A stretch of DNA of 19,431 nucleotides from JBHHYR01 sp046757585 (GCA_046757585.1 JBHHYR010000056.1:1-19431); one strand, 5' to 3'. Shown: positions 1 to 8,530, counted from the stretch's first letter. Made by a program: numbers and translations. Notes: generated by a model not told the origin, from the sequence alone.

Positions 1-598
1 CAAACAGCACCTGCGCCACACACCCGGCGAGGAAACCGACCCGGTGCCGTTCGGGACCACGCGCCCATACGACTTGCGGCACGGGCTCCCACCATTGGAG
101 TCTTGGGAGCATCGCTGCCAGGCTGCTCATCCGTCGCGCAACGGCGAGCGGGCCGAGGACCTCCAAGAGGCGCAAGGGAAGCAGCAGGGCTCGCAACCGC
201 TGGGGGTGCGGAAACACCAAGGTGATCGCGCGCCGCCGCCAGCGGTCAACGCGCGGACGCCGATGATGCTCCTCGACGTACGATCGTGCCGACTCGATCA
301 AATCACCGTAACGAACCCCGGAGGGACAGGCCGTCTCGCAGGCACGGCACCCGAGGCACAGATCCAGATGACGCGCGACGTCCGCTGTCAGCGGCAGCGA
401 ACCCTCCTCGAGTCCCTTCAACAGATACACCCGCCCGCGGGGCGAGTCCATCTCCATCCCCAGCTCGAGGTAGGTCGGACACGCAGGCAAGCAGAGCCCA
501 CAGTGCACACAGTCGAGAAGCTTGTCGTACTCGACGAACCGGCGCGGCGCCCGCGCTGGCGCCGGCGCCGAAACGGACAGCGCAGCGACCTCAGCCAT
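1..598 (-). CDS. glcF: Glycolate oxidase iron-sulfur subunit, N-terminal part (cut by window edge)
   Basis: This is the [4Fe-4S] electron-transfer subunit of glycolate dehydrogenase, which passes electrons from the flavin subunits towards the membrane quinone pool. Translated by hand from the ATG at 596-598, it gives about 199 residues before the window ends. Two ferredoxin-type clusters are visible: CVHCGLCLPACP with Cys at about 30, 33, 36 and 40, and CLGCRACETACP with Cys at about 81, 84, 87 and 91. The fragment stops in GFLAGCVAQ, where the first cysteine-rich CCG domain of GlcF/HdrD-like proteins begins. It is last in a glcD-glcE-glcF order, 58 bp after glcE. The first 20 residues are Ala/Pro-rich and may be a poorly conserved extension. 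An LldE/HdrD-like protein is the alternative, but the flanking GlcD and GlcE make GlcF much more likely. Confidence 0.93.
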   Translation of the reverse strand, partial: MAEVAALSVSAPAPARAPRRFVEYDKLLDCVHCGLCLPACPTYLELGMEMDSPRGRVYLLKGLEEGSLPLTADVARHLDLCLGCRACETACPSGVRYGDLIESARSYVEEHHRRPRVDRWRRRAITLVFPHPQRLRALLLPLRLLEVLGPLAVARRMSSLAAMLPRLQWWEPVPQVVWARGPERHRVGFLAGCVAQVLF

Positions 599-656
599 CC
601 GCTACCCTGAGGATCCTTATCCTTCTGCGCACAGGCCACATGAGATCCGGCACCGG

Positions 657-2039
657 CTAGATCCCTCCCACGAATCGCCCGGGGCTCAGCCGGCACTGCG
701 GATCAAGCGCGTCCTTGATGCCGCGCATCAGTGCCAGCGCGGGGATGTCGGAACCCCACGGGTCAACGCGGTCCTTCAGTGATACCGGTAAGACACCGAA
801 CACCACCCATCCGCCAGCGGCCCGCACGGCCGTTCGCAGCCACTCTGCAAACGGACCGAGGGCGCCCGCCGTGGCGCTGCTCCCTCCGATGCGGATTGAT
901 GCGACCCCGCTCCCGGCGTGTGCGAGCACCGCAGCGTCCAAGCCCCGGCGAGCTGCTTCCGCGTCGATCTGGCGGAGTACGGTCGCTGACTGCGAAGGCA
1001 GCAGGCTCACCTTGCAGCCGCATGTGCGCTCAGTCGCGGCGTCAATTTCCCCTCTGCCCCCTGCTTCAAAGACGGGGACTGAAGCCGCAGCCATCAGGCC
1101 GTCCGCCGGAAAGTCTCGCAGCGCAGCGCTCAGCTGCGCGCCTTCCGCTTCGGGCAGGCGCCGCACCGGTTGGTCACCGACACGTTCCTGCAAGCGATGC
1201 TGCTGCGCCTCGATCTCTTCGTGCCCGCCGCCGCAGTTTACGACGACTGCCGCCGCGTCGCTCCGCATCCCAACCGACCGCACCGCACCGTGGTTGAGCG
1301 CTTCGACGTACAGCGGCGCCAGGGGGGCTGCGAGTATATCGAGAGCGCAGGTCACCGCCTCGTCGATGTTCGCGGCGGGCACCACACACACCATTTCACC
1401 TGCGGGCAGCGGGCGGACCTTGAACGAGGCTCGTGCGATGATCCCGAGGGTGCCGAATGAACCGGTGAACAGTTTCATGAGATCGTAACCGGCAACGTTC
1501 TTCACCACGCGGCCGCCGCCCTTGATCACCGTCCCGTCGGCGAGGACGACGGTGATGCCGATCAAGAGATCACGCACCTTGCCTTGCGACAGCCGCAACG
1601 GCCCCGAGGTGTCGGTAGCGATCAGTGCGCCGATCGTAGTGCGCTCGGGATGCGGCGGATCGAGTGGCAGCCGTTGGGAGGACGACGCCAGCACAGTATT
1701 GAGCTCAGCCAGGGTGAGGCCAGCCTCGACTGTCACCGTCATGTCCGCGGCCTCGTGCGCTAGGATACCCCGCAGCCGGCGCGTTGACACAGCAACATCG
1801 TAGGTGCGTGGCTGGCGCCCGGTGCTGAGCTGCGTGCCGTTGCCGGCTGGAATCATCGCCAAGCCTGCTTGGGATGCCACCGCGGCGCAGCGACTCAGGT
1901 CATCGACCGTCGCAGGAAAAAGCACGCAGCCCGGCACCAGGCCATTAACTGCGTAGGGGTGCACCGCCTCACCGGTGGCAACGGCGCCGGCGCCAATCAG
2001 GTCACGGAACCGTGCGGCGACACCGCCGTACTGACTCAT
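657..2039 (-). CDS. glcE: Glycolate oxidase FAD-binding subunit GlcE
   Basis: This is the second FAD-binding subunit of the GlcDEF complex, which oxidises glycolate to glyoxylate. The N-terminal half is a PCMH-type FAD domain, with an FAD loop (IPAGNGTQL, residues about 63-71) and the diagnostic stretch GGRVVKNVAGYDLMKLFTGS, followed by GTLGIIARASFKVRPLP. The C-terminus has the FAD-oxidase ending LDPQCRLSPGRF. At 460 residues it is about 100 longer than E. coli GlcE (about 350), the extra length lying in the less conserved C-terminal half. The ATG at 2037-2039 lies 9 bp after the glcD stop, so the two are probably co-transcribed and translationally coupled. The protein is cytoplasmic or on the inner face of the membrane. 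Confidence 0.95.
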   Translation of the reverse strand: MSQYGGVAARFRDLIGAGAVATGEAVHPYAVNGLVPGCVLFPATVDDLSRCAAVASQAGLAMIPAGNGTQLSTGRQPRTYDVAVSTRRLRGILAHEAADMTVTVEAGLTLAELNTVLASSSQRLPLDPPHPERTTIGALIATDTSGPLRLSQGKVRDLLIGITVVLADGTVIKGGGRVVKNVAGYDLMKLFTGSFGTLGIIARASFKVRPLPAGEMVCVVPAANIDEAVTCALDILAAPLAPLYVEALNHGAVRSVGMRSDAAAVVVNCGGGHEEIEAQQHRLQERVGDQPVRRLPEAEGAQLSAALRDFPADGLMAAASVPVFEAGGRGEIDAATERTCGCKVSLLPSQSATVLRQIDAEAARRGLDAAVLAHAGSGVASIRIGGSSATAGALGPFAEWLRTAVRAAGGWVVFGVLPVSLKDRVDPWGSDIPALALMRGIKDALDPQCRLSPGRFVGGI

Positions 2040-2048
2040 CCCATTCGC

Positions 2049-3476
2049 TCACATCGCTGCCTGCCGGTGCGGGGCAGTCGTTTCCACGCACGATCCTGGG
2101 GTCGGAAAGATCTTGCCCGGATTGCAGCGCCGCTCGGGATCGAAAACGTGGCGCAGCTGACTCATCACCAACAGATCCTGCGGAGAAAACAACAGGGGCA
2201 TCTGCGCAATTTTCTCTACGCCGATGCCGTGTTCACCGGTCACACTGCCACCGAGCTCGACGCAGGCTTCGAGGATCTCGCGCCCGGCGGTGAGCACACG
2301 GCGGACCTCGTCGCGGTCACGTTCGTCGAACAGCAGAATGGGATGAATGTTGCCGTCTCCGGCGTGAAAGACGTTCCCGATACGCAAGCGATGGCGCTGC
2401 CCGATCGCCGTGATACGGTGCAGGATGTCCGGTACCTTCGTCCGTGGGACGACCCCGTCCTGCGTGCAGTAGCTGGGCGCCAGGCGGCCGACGGCGCCGA
2501 AGGCGCGTTTGCGGCTCTTCCACAACGCCGCCCGCTCGACTTCGTCCGCTGCGATGCGCACCGCCCGGGCATGATGCGCCCGGCAGATTGCCGCGACCTG
2601 CTGGACCTGCTGATCCAAGCCGGCCGCGAGGCCATCCAGCTCGACGATCAGGACGGCTCCGGCATCAGTGGGAAACCCGAAATGAAACGCGGCCTCCACG
2701 GCGCCAACGATCAACCGGTCCATCATCTCGAGCGCCGCCGGGACGATGCCGGCGCCGATGATACCCGACACCGTCGCGGTGGCGTCATCGACGGACTCGA
2801 AGATGCCGAGCAGCGTCTTCCAGGCCTCGGGCTGGCGAATCAGACGCAGTGTCACCTTCGTCACGATGCCGAAGGTGCCTTCCGCGCCCACCACCAGGCC
2901 AGTCAAGTCATAGCCAGGGATGTCCTCGACGGCGCCGCCGAGCTGCACGACGTCGCCGTTCGCCAAGACCAGCTCGACGCCGAGGACGTGGTTGGTCGTG
3001 ACGCCGTACTTCAGCGTGTGCGGGCCGCCGGAGTTCTCGGCGACGTTCCCGCCGATGGTACACGCCATCTGGCTCGACGGGTCGGGAGCGTAGCACAGCC
3101 CTTCTTGCTTGACGGCGTTGGTAACCCACAGGTTGACGACGCCCGCTTCCACCACGGCGCGGCGGTTCACCAGATCGACCTCGCAGATGCGGTTCATCCG
3201 GCTCGTGCCGATCATCACCGGCGCGTCGAGCGGCAGGCAGCCGCCACTCAGTCCGGTGCCCGCCCCGCGTGGGACGAACGCGACGTGCTCGCGCTGCAGC
3301 AGGCGCAGAATGCGCGCCACCTGCTCTGTGGAACGCGGCAGTACGACCACCTCGGGTGCGCTTTTCTCGAGCGTGTAGCCGTCACACTCGTACGCGCGCA
3401 GCTCGCTGGGCCGGGCGACGACGGCATCGGCTCCGGCGATGCCGCGTAGGGCGTCCACGATGTCTTCATCCAGCAT
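2049..3476 (-). CDS. glcD: Glycolate oxidase FAD-linked subunit GlcD
   Basis: This is the catalytic FAD subunit of glycolate dehydrogenase (or a close D-2-hydroxyacid dehydrogenase). I start it at the ATG at 3474-3476 (MLDEDIVDAL), giving 475 residues against about 499 in E. coli. The frame stays open upstream to 4088, but that part is antisense to the aminotransferase and has no family similarity. Visible motifs are the FAD loop PRGAGTGLSGGCLPLD (about 69-84), GGNVAENSGGPHTLKYG in the FAD_binding_4 domain, the C-terminal active-site region GNVFHAGDGNIHP, GGSVTGEHGIGVEK, and the ending FDPERRCNPGKIFP. An in-frame ATG pair at 3516-3521 is a less likely start. It is first in a glcD-glcE-glcF operon and divergent from a glyoxylate-type aminotransferase. 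Confidence 0.95.
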   Translation of the reverse strand: MLDEDIVDALRGIAGADAVVARPSELRAYECDGYTLEKSAPEVVVLPRSTEQVARILRLLQREHVAFVPRGAGTGLSGGCLPLDAPVMIGTSRMNRICEVDLVNRRAVVEAGVVNLWVTNAVKQEGLCYAPDPSSQMACTIGGNVAENSGGPHTLKYGVTTNHVLGVELVLANGDVVQLGGAVEDIPGYDLTGLVVGAEGTFGIVTKVTLRLIRQPEAWKTLLGIFESVDDATATVSGIIGAGIVPAALEMMDRLIVGAVEAAFHFGFPTDAGAVLIVELDGLAAGLDQQVQQVAAICRAHHARAVRIAADEVERAALWKSRKRAFGAVGRLAPSYCTQDGVVPRTKVPDILHRITAIGQRHRLRIGNVFHAGDGNIHPILLFDERDRDEVRRVLTAGREILEACVELGGSVTGEHGIGVEKIAQMPLLFSPQDLLVMSQLRHVFDPERRCNPGKIFPTPGSCVETTAPHRQAAM

Positions 3477-3519
3477 CTTTGACAGGCTACCCCACGGCTG
3501 GCTAATAGCACAAACCATC

Positions 3520-4704
3520 ATGACGACCACCGTACCATTACAGCCCCCCTCGCGCGTGCTTCTCGGTCCGGGACCGAGCAACGTGCATCCACACGTCTTG
3601 CAGGCCATGAGCATTCCACTCATCGGGCACCTGGATCCGGCCTTCCTGCGCATCATGGACGAGACGAAGCGGCTCCTGCAGTTCGTCTTCCAGACGCGCA
3701 ACGATCTCACCTTCCCGGTCTCCGGCACTGGCAGTGCCGGCATGGAGGCGTGTCTGGTCAACCTGCTCGAGCCCGGCGACGAGGCCGTGGTGTGCATCAA
3801 CGGCGTGTTCGGGGCACGCATGGCCGACATCGTCGAGCGCTGCGGTGCCACGCTGGTCACGGTCGACGCCCCGTGGGGGCGGATCATCGAGCCGGCCGCC
3901 GTCACCGCTGCGTTGAAACGGTGCACACATCCGAAGCTGCTGGCGATCGTGCACGCCGAAACGTCGACGGGGGTGTGGCAGCCGCTGGAAGAGATCGGCG
4001 CATTGGTCCGTGCCGCGGACGCCTTGTTTGTCGTCGATACCGTCACGTCGCTCGGTGGCTGTCCCGTGCGCGTCGACGATTGGGGCATCGATGCGTGTTA
4101 CAGCGGCACACAAAAGTGTCTCAGCTGTCCGCCAGGCTTGGCGCCGCTCACCTTCGGCCAGCGCGCCACGGCGGCGCTGCAGCAGCGCAAGACCAAAGTT
4201 CGCAGCTGGTATCTCGACCTCAGCATGATCCGGAAGTACTGGGGGGCGGAACGCGTGTATCACCACACCGCGCCTATCACCTTGAACTACGCCTTGTACG
4301 AAGCGTTACGCCTGATTCAAGAGGAAGGCCTCGAAGCACGCTGGGCCCGCCACCAGAACAATCATCAAGCCTTGAAGGCGGGCCTAGACGCCATCGGCCT
4401 GACGATCGCCTCGCAGGCTGATCATCAACTCTGGACGCTCAACAGCGTGCGCATTCCCGACGGTGTCGACGATGCCCACGTGCGGCGTACCTTGCTGGAG
4501 GAGTTCAACATCGAAATCGGTGGGGGTCTGGGTCCGTTGAAGGGCAAGACCTGGCGCATCGGGCTGATGGGCGAGTCGAGTACGGCGGCCAATGTGCTGT
4601 TCGTGTTGAGTGCCCTCGAACGCGTATTGGCCCGCCTCGGCCACGCGGCACCTGCCGGGGCCGCCGTGGCGGCGGCCGAGCGCGTATACGCTGGGCAATC
4701 GTGA
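3520..4704 (+). CDS. Class V PLP aminotransferase, alanine/serine-glyoxylate type
   Basis: This pyridoxal-phosphate enzyme probably transfers an amino group from alanine or serine to glyoxylate, forming glycine. The start at ATG 3520 gives MTTTVPLQPPSRVLLGPGPS; LGPGPSNVHPHVLQAM is the typical N-terminus of the family. Other marks are SGTGSAGMEA (about 68-77, cofactor phosphate region), HAETSTGVW (about 145-153), VVDTVTSLGG with the PLP-binding Asp at 173, and SGTQKCLSCPPG with Lys199 as the Schiff-base lysine. The 394-residue length is normal. It is divergent from glcD across 43 bp, which fits a glycolate-glyoxylate-glycine route. No strong Shine-Dalgarno is visible. Amino-donor preference cannot be read from the sequence, and phosphonate (AEP) or purine-linked relatives are less likely. 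Confidence 0.93.
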   Translation: MTTTVPLQPPSRVLLGPGPSNVHPHVLQAMSIPLIGHLDPAFLRIMDETKRLLQFVFQTRNDLTFPVSGTGSAGMEACLVNLLEPGDEAVVCINGVFGARMADIVERCGATLVTVDAPWGRIIEPAAVTAALKRCTHPKLLAIVHAETSTGVWQPLEEIGALVRAADALFVVDTVTSLGGCPVRVDDWGIDACYSGTQKCLSCPPGLAPLTFGQRATAALQQRKTKVRSWYLDLSMIRKYWGAERVYHHTAPITLNYALYEALRLIQEEGLEARWARHQNNHQALKAGLDAIGLTIASQADHQLWTLNSVRIPDGVDDAHVRRTLLEEFNIEIGGGLGPLKGKTWRIGLMGESSTAANVLFVLSALERVLARLGHAAPAGAAVAAAERVYAGQS

Positions 4705-5993
4705 GCCTGGGATCCGGATCACGTACCCGGTCCGGTCCGCGCCGGCTTGTGAAGCCGCGCGCACCGCAAGAGCATGCACGCCACATCACCACACCCGCGA
4801 GGCGTGCTACGCACGGACCGCCCGGCCGGCGCTGGGGACGGTGGGGCGGCGCGCTACTTTCTCTCGCAGCAGCTTCCTGCGTCTATCTGCCGGGCCGGCC
4901 GCCATCTGTGGTTTCACCACCACGACCACGCCTCGTCGCACTCAGCGCCATAGCGTGCCGTGCGTTGCTCGCCGACGACGGGTCTGCAGCATCACTCCAA
5001 CACGCAGCTGCGCGGAGCATCGATTACCTGCAGAGGCTGCCGCCGGAGCGTACGTTCGCAGCCGTTGACCACCGCGTGAAGGCCGGCGAGCTGGCCGCGA
5101 TGTTGAACACGCTCAGCGGACCGGTTGCTGAGTGGCCGGCACGCATCTGCGAGCGGTTTCGCGTGTACCGCGTCGCAGGGGGAGCGCCACTGCTCGTCAC
5201 CGGCTACTACGAACCCGAGCTACCGGCTAGCCGTGCGCGCACCGAGCGCTTCCGTTATCCGCTGTATCGAGCCCCCGACGATCTGGTGCATATAGACCTG
5301 CGGCAGTTTTGCCCGGCGTGCGACAGCCGTGTGACCGAGGGTCGCGTCGAGGACGGCAGCCTGGTCCCGTACTACGCACGCGCGCAGATCGAAGCCGGCG
5401 CACTGGCGGGGCGCGGATACGAAATCGCGTGGCTCGATGATCCGATCGAGGCCTTCTTCGTGCACATACAGGGTTCTGCGCTGCTGCGGTTCGGTGACGG
5501 CGTGCACATGCAGGTCAGCTACAGCCGCTCGAACGGCCGGCCGTACACAAGCATCGGCCGCCTGCTGATCGCGCAAGGCAAGATGGCGCCTGGCCAGGTT
5601 TCGTTGCAAGCATTGCGTGACTACCTGCATGCGCATCCCGGCGAGGGGGCAGCGCTGATGGCCACGAACCAACGGTACATCTTTTTTCGCACCGTGGTTG
5701 CGGGTCCGATTGGCAGCCTCGGCGTGCCACTCACCGCTGGCCGCTCCCTCGCGGCTGACGCCGCGGTCTACCCGCCCGGCACCCTGGGCTTTCTCAGAAT
5801 CCATGCTGGCCCTGGGCTGCAGGGAAGCACCGGTTCGCTGGCCGTCTCGCGCTTCACCTTCATGCAAGACGCCGGGGTAGCCATCACCGGTGCGAATCGC
5901 CTTGACGTGTTCTGGGGCACTGGCCGGACGGCAGAAGCGCTCGCCGGAGACATGCACAACGGGGGGGAACTGTACCTGGTGCTGCCGCAATGA
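4701..5993 (+). CDS. mltA: Membrane-bound lytic murein transglycosylase A (MltA with 3D domain)
   Basis: MltA cleaves the MurNAc-GlcNAc bond of peptidoglycan, leaving 1,6-anhydroMurNAc ends. The domain order fits: a lipoprotein-like signal (hydrophobic GGALLSLAAAS before Cys60), the MltA barrel with GYYEPELPASR (about 168-178), FRYPLYRAPDDL, PYYARAQIEAGAL and WLDDPIEAFFVHIQGSA, then NQRYIFFR and a C-terminal 3D domain (about 335-428) with FMQDAGVAITGANRLDVFWG, where Asp390 and Asp402 are candidate active-site acids. The GTG start at 4701 overlaps the aminotransferase stop (GTGA), suggesting coupling, but leaves a long charged stretch before the signal. A GTG at 4749 is a possible alternative. 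The lipobox has Ala rather than Leu at -3, so lipidation is likely but not certain. Confidence 0.92.
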   Translation: MSLGSGSRTRSGPRRLVKPRAPQEHARHITTPARRATHGPPGRRWGRWGGALLSLAAASCVYLPGRPPSVVSPPRPRLVALSAIACRALLADDGSAASLQHAAARSIDYLQRLPPERTFAAVDHRVKAGELAAMLNTLSGPVAEWPARICERFRVYRVAGGAPLLVTGYYEPELPASRARTERFRYPLYRAPDDLVHIDLRQFCPACDSRVTEGRVEDGSLVPYYARAQIEAGALAGRGYEIAWLDDPIEAFFVHIQGSALLRFGDGVHMQVSYSRSNGRPYTSIGRLLIAQGKMAPGQVSLQALRDYLHAHPGEGAALMATNQRYIFFRTVVAGPIGSLGVPLTAGRSLAADAAVYPPGTLGFLRIHAGPGLQGSTGSLAVSRFTFMQDAGVAITGANRLDVFWGTGRTAEALAGDMHNGGELYLVLPQ

Positions 5994-6050
5994 GGCACGG
6001 GCTCAGCGTCGGCACGTCCCGCCGTTTTGCGGCAATCCTGCCATAGGTCA

Positions 6051-6078
6051 TTGACTCGCTGCCTCAATGGACTAATGA
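6051..6078 (+). promoter_or_regulatory. Weak sigma70-like promoter candidate for the CBS gene
   Basis: TTGACT at 6051-6056 is followed after 16 bp by TAATGA at 6073-6078, about 20 bp before the start codon. The -35 is good, but the -10 matches the consensus poorly. It lies in the 104-bp spacer between mltA and the CBS gene. Confidence 0.25.
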
Positions 6079-6097
6079 ACACAGGCAGGAGAGTCCA

Positions 6098-6703
6098 ATG
6101 TTCGTTCGGAACCGTATGTCGCAGAAGGTTGTCACTGTGGCACCCCAGGACTCCCTTGAGGACGCGCGTGCGCTCCTGCACCGGCACCACATCCGCCAGC
6201 TGCCGGTCATGCGGAATCAACGGCTGGTGGGTATCATCACTGACCGCGACCTGCGCGGTGGGGGCCCGCAGGCGAAGACCGTTGCTGAGCTGATGACGCC
6301 AAAGCCAAAGGTCGTGGGACCGAACGTGTCCGTCGATGAGGCGGCACGCCTGCTCACCACGTACAAGATTGGGGCCCTGCCGGTGCTCCAAGGTAATCGG
6401 CTGGTCGGCATCATTGCTTCGGCGGATATCCTCAACGCGTTCGTCGAGCTTTCTGGCGTCCGCGAACCGTCGTATCGGATTGTCATTGCCGGGGCGAAGG
6501 GGAAGCAGGCTGCGGCGGAAGTGCGGCAGATCGTCGCAGCCGGGCGAGGGGAGCTGAAATGGTTGCACCCTGACAGCCGTGACGCTGCGAAGCTACACCT
6601 TCGCGTCAAGGCCCGTCGCGTCGATGACATTGTCACCAAGCTCGAGGCAGCCGGATTCGATGTCAGCGCATTGGTGGCGCCGTCGCCCGCGCGGCAGAGC
6701 TGA
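6098..6703 (+). CDS. Tandem CBS-domain protein with C-terminal ACT-like domain (AcuB-like)
   Basis: This is a 201-residue cytoplasmic regulatory protein. Two CBS motifs are clear: residues about 5-55 (VRNRMSQKVVTVAPQDSL, HHIRQLPVM, LVGIITDRDL) and about 62-117 (VAELMTPKPKVVGP, YKIGALPVLQGNRLVGIIA, SADIL). Such pairs form a Bateman module that usually binds adenosine nucleotides. Residues about 125-195 (YRIVIAGAKGKQAAAEVRQI, then the LKWLHP region and DIVTKLEAAGFDVSAL) look like an ACT-type ligand-binding fold, as in AcuB-like proteins. A strong Shine-Dalgarno, AGGAGAG at 6087-6093, lies 4 nt before the ATG and fixes the start. The regulated partner is not evident; the next gene (phosphotransferase/kinase fusion) is 51 bp downstream and may be co-expressed. 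Confidence 0.88.
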   Translation: MFVRNRMSQKVVTVAPQDSLEDARALLHRHHIRQLPVMRNQRLVGIITDRDLRGGGPQAKTVAELMTPKPKVVGPNVSVDEAARLLTTYKIGALPVLQGNRLVGIIASADILNAFVELSGVREPSYRIVIAGAKGKQAAAEVRQIVAAGRGELKWLHPDSRDAAKLHLRVKARRVDDIVTKLEAAGFDVSALVAPSPARQS

Positions 6704-6754
6704 ACCACGGCATCGCGGTCCGCGGCCGCTCCGCGCACCGGCCGCGGGTGCTCG

Positions 6755-8347
6755 GTGAGCCCTGTGGGTGTACCCCCCCACGTCGCGGTCATGCTGCGGC
6801 CGGAGTTCTACCCGCACCGTCCGGCGGCGGTCACTTTGGTCCAGACGCACATTTCCTATGTCCTCCTCGCCGGCGAGGAGGTGTACAAAGTGAAAAAGCC
6901 CATTCGATTTCCGTTCCTCGACTTCTCCACGCTCGCACGCCGCCGCCACTTCTGCCACGAAGAGGTGCGGCTGAACCGGCGCCTCACGACCGGCGTCTAC
7001 CACGGGGTGCGCAGCATCTGCCCGGCGGGCGAGGGGTACCGGCTCGGCGCGGAGGGCGATCCCGAGGCCATCGAGTATGCGGTTCACATGCGCCGCCTGC
7101 CCGCAGACCGCATGCTCGACCAGCTGCTCGACCGCGGTCAGGTCACGCCAGAGATGATCGAGCAGATCGCCGCCCGACTCGCCGCTTTTCATGCCCGTGC
7201 CGCCGCGGGTGCGGCAGTGACTGCTAAGGGCGATCCGTCGGCCGTCGCTGGGGTGCTGGGGGAGAACTACAGCTCCATGCAGCGGTTTCGAGGTGTCACG
7301 ATTCCTCCGGGCGACGACGACGCGATCCAGCGCTTCGCACGGGAGTTCCTCGAGCGGCGCGACGCGCTGTTTCGCCGACGGCAGCAGCAGCAGCGCATCC
7401 GCGACTGCCACGGCGACCTCCACAGCGAGCACATCTGTTTCGGCGACGTGCTACAGATATTCGACTGTATCGAGTTCAGCCCGGCCTTCCGCTACTGCGA
7501 CGTGGCCTCGGAGATCGCGTTTCTGGCGATGGACTTGGACTACCACGGCCGTTCAGAGCTGGCGGCGCAGTTGGTGGCGCGCTACGCGTCCTACGCGAAC
7601 GACGCCGACCTCGGCCAGCTGGTACCCTTCTACCAATGCTACCGTGCCTATGTCCGGGGCAAGGTCGAGAGTTTGACGAGTGCGGAAGAGGAGGTCCCGC
7701 CGGCCGAGCGCGACGCCGCGCGGCGCCGTGCATGGCGTTACTTCGCATTGGCCTACCGCTACACGTGGTCCTACAGCCCGTGCCTGGTGGCGATTGGCGG
7801 GTTGAGCGGTACCGGCAAGTCCGCACTTGCGGCCGCGCTGCACATCCGCACGGGCTTCGCGCACATCAACTCCGACGTCGTCCGCAAGCAGCTGGCGCAG
7901 CTGCCGGCTGGCGCGCGCTCTGCCGTGCCTTACGCTACTGGTCTCTACGCTCCAGAGCACAGCGCACGTACGTACCGGAGCATGTTGGTGGCAGCCAGTG
8001 AACAGCTCGCGGCCGGCCGGGGCGTGATCCTGGACGCCACATTTCAGCGCCGCGCCGACCGCGACGCCGCGCGAGCGGTGGCGCGGGAGCATGGCGCGCC
8101 CTTCGTGATCGTCGAATGCCGCTGCGATGCGCAGACGGTACGCGAGCGGCTCAACCGCCGGGTGCGCGATGGTGGAGGCCCTTCGGACGCCGATTGGGCC
8201 GTGTACCTGGAGCAGTGCCGCCACTACGAGGCCCTCGGTCCCGACGAACGCAACGACCAGCTCGTCCTGGACACCACGGCACCAACGGCGGACCTGACGC
8301 CGGCCATCGAGAGCGCACTGCGGGCGCGCGTTGAACGCCCCGGATGA
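6755..8347 (+). CDS. Bifunctional aminoglycoside-phosphotransferase-like / P-loop kinase fusion
   Basis: This fusion has two ATP-dependent modules. Residues about 15-310 are an APH-like kinase domain (COG2187 type): YKVKKPIRFPFLDFSTL holds the candidate ATP-binding Lys, HGDLHSEHICF is the catalytic loop with Asp221, and IFDCIEFS carries the metal-binding Asp237. Residues about 343-528 are a P-loop kinase (COG0645 type): Walker A GGLSGTGKS (348-356, Lys355), INSDVVRKQL after it, and DATFQRRADRDAA in the position seen in zeta-toxin-like and tRNA-kinase-like ATPases. The two-domain protein of about 500-530 residues is widespread in proteobacteria and its substrates are unknown; a role in antibiotic resistance should not be assumed. 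The GTG at 6755 is the longest start. The ATG at 6791 (MLRPEFYPH) fits homologue N-termini equally well or better. Neither has a clear Shine-Dalgarno. Confidence 0.88.
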   Translation: MSPVGVPPHVAVMLRPEFYPHRPAAVTLVQTHISYVLLAGEEVYKVKKPIRFPFLDFSTLARRRHFCHEEVRLNRRLTTGVYHGVRSICPAGEGYRLGAEGDPEAIEYAVHMRRLPADRMLDQLLDRGQVTPEMIEQIAARLAAFHARAAAGAAVTAKGDPSAVAGVLGENYSSMQRFRGVTIPPGDDDAIQRFAREFLERRDALFRRRQQQQRIRDCHGDLHSEHICFGDVLQIFDCIEFSPAFRYCDVASEIAFLAMDLDYHGRSELAAQLVARYASYANDADLGQLVPFYQCYRAYVRGKVESLTSAEEEVPPAERDAARRRAWRYFALAYRYTWSYSPCLVAIGGLSGTGKSALAAALHIRTGFAHINSDVVRKQLAQLPAGARSAVPYATGLYAPEHSARTYRSMLVAASEQLAAGRGVILDATFQRRADRDAARAVAREHGAPFVIVECRCDAQTVRERLNRRVRDGGGPSDADWAVYLEQCRHYEALGPDERNDQLVLDTTAPTADLTPAIESALRARVERPG

Positions 8348-8387
8348 TGCGGTTGGTACTGCTTTTCACAAGTACGGATGACGTATG

Positions 8388-8530
8388 AATTCCCCCCTCC
8401 TTACCAAGGAGGGAGCAAGGGGGAGGTCGCGACCGGCGCACTTCTACCTCCCTCGAAAGGAGGGGTCGGGAGGGCTTGATGGCGCGTCGCAAAATCCCCC
8501 TCGGTCCCCCTCTGTCAAAGGGGCGGCGAT
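8388..8530. repeat. Cluster of C/G-rich palindromic intergenic repeats
   Basis: The spacer between two convergent genes carries three related blocks. The first (8391-8426) has a perfect 8-bp stem, CCCTCCTT at 8395-8402 with AAGGAGGG at 8406-8413 and a 3-nt loop, then GCAAGGGGGAG. The second (8446-8466) pairs CCTCC at 8447-8451 with GGAGG at 8459-8463. The third (8494-8524) reads ATCCCCCTCGGTCCCCC, then AAAGGGGC. This resembles the short C-run palindromic repeats scattered through intergenic regions of many bacterial genomes. The hairpins may also end transcription from both sides, although no clear T-tract follows. Confidence 0.6.

Noticed and set aside
1869..3449. 526-codon open frame on the plus strand
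   Set aside because: It is wholly antisense to glcE/glcD, which have clear FAD-binding motifs; the frame has only His/Asp/Arg-rich composition typical of GC-rich antisense reading.
3477..4088. In-frame 5' extension of glcD by about 200 codons
   Set aside because: It is antisense to the aminotransferase and has no GlcD similarity; ATG 3476 gives the normal length.
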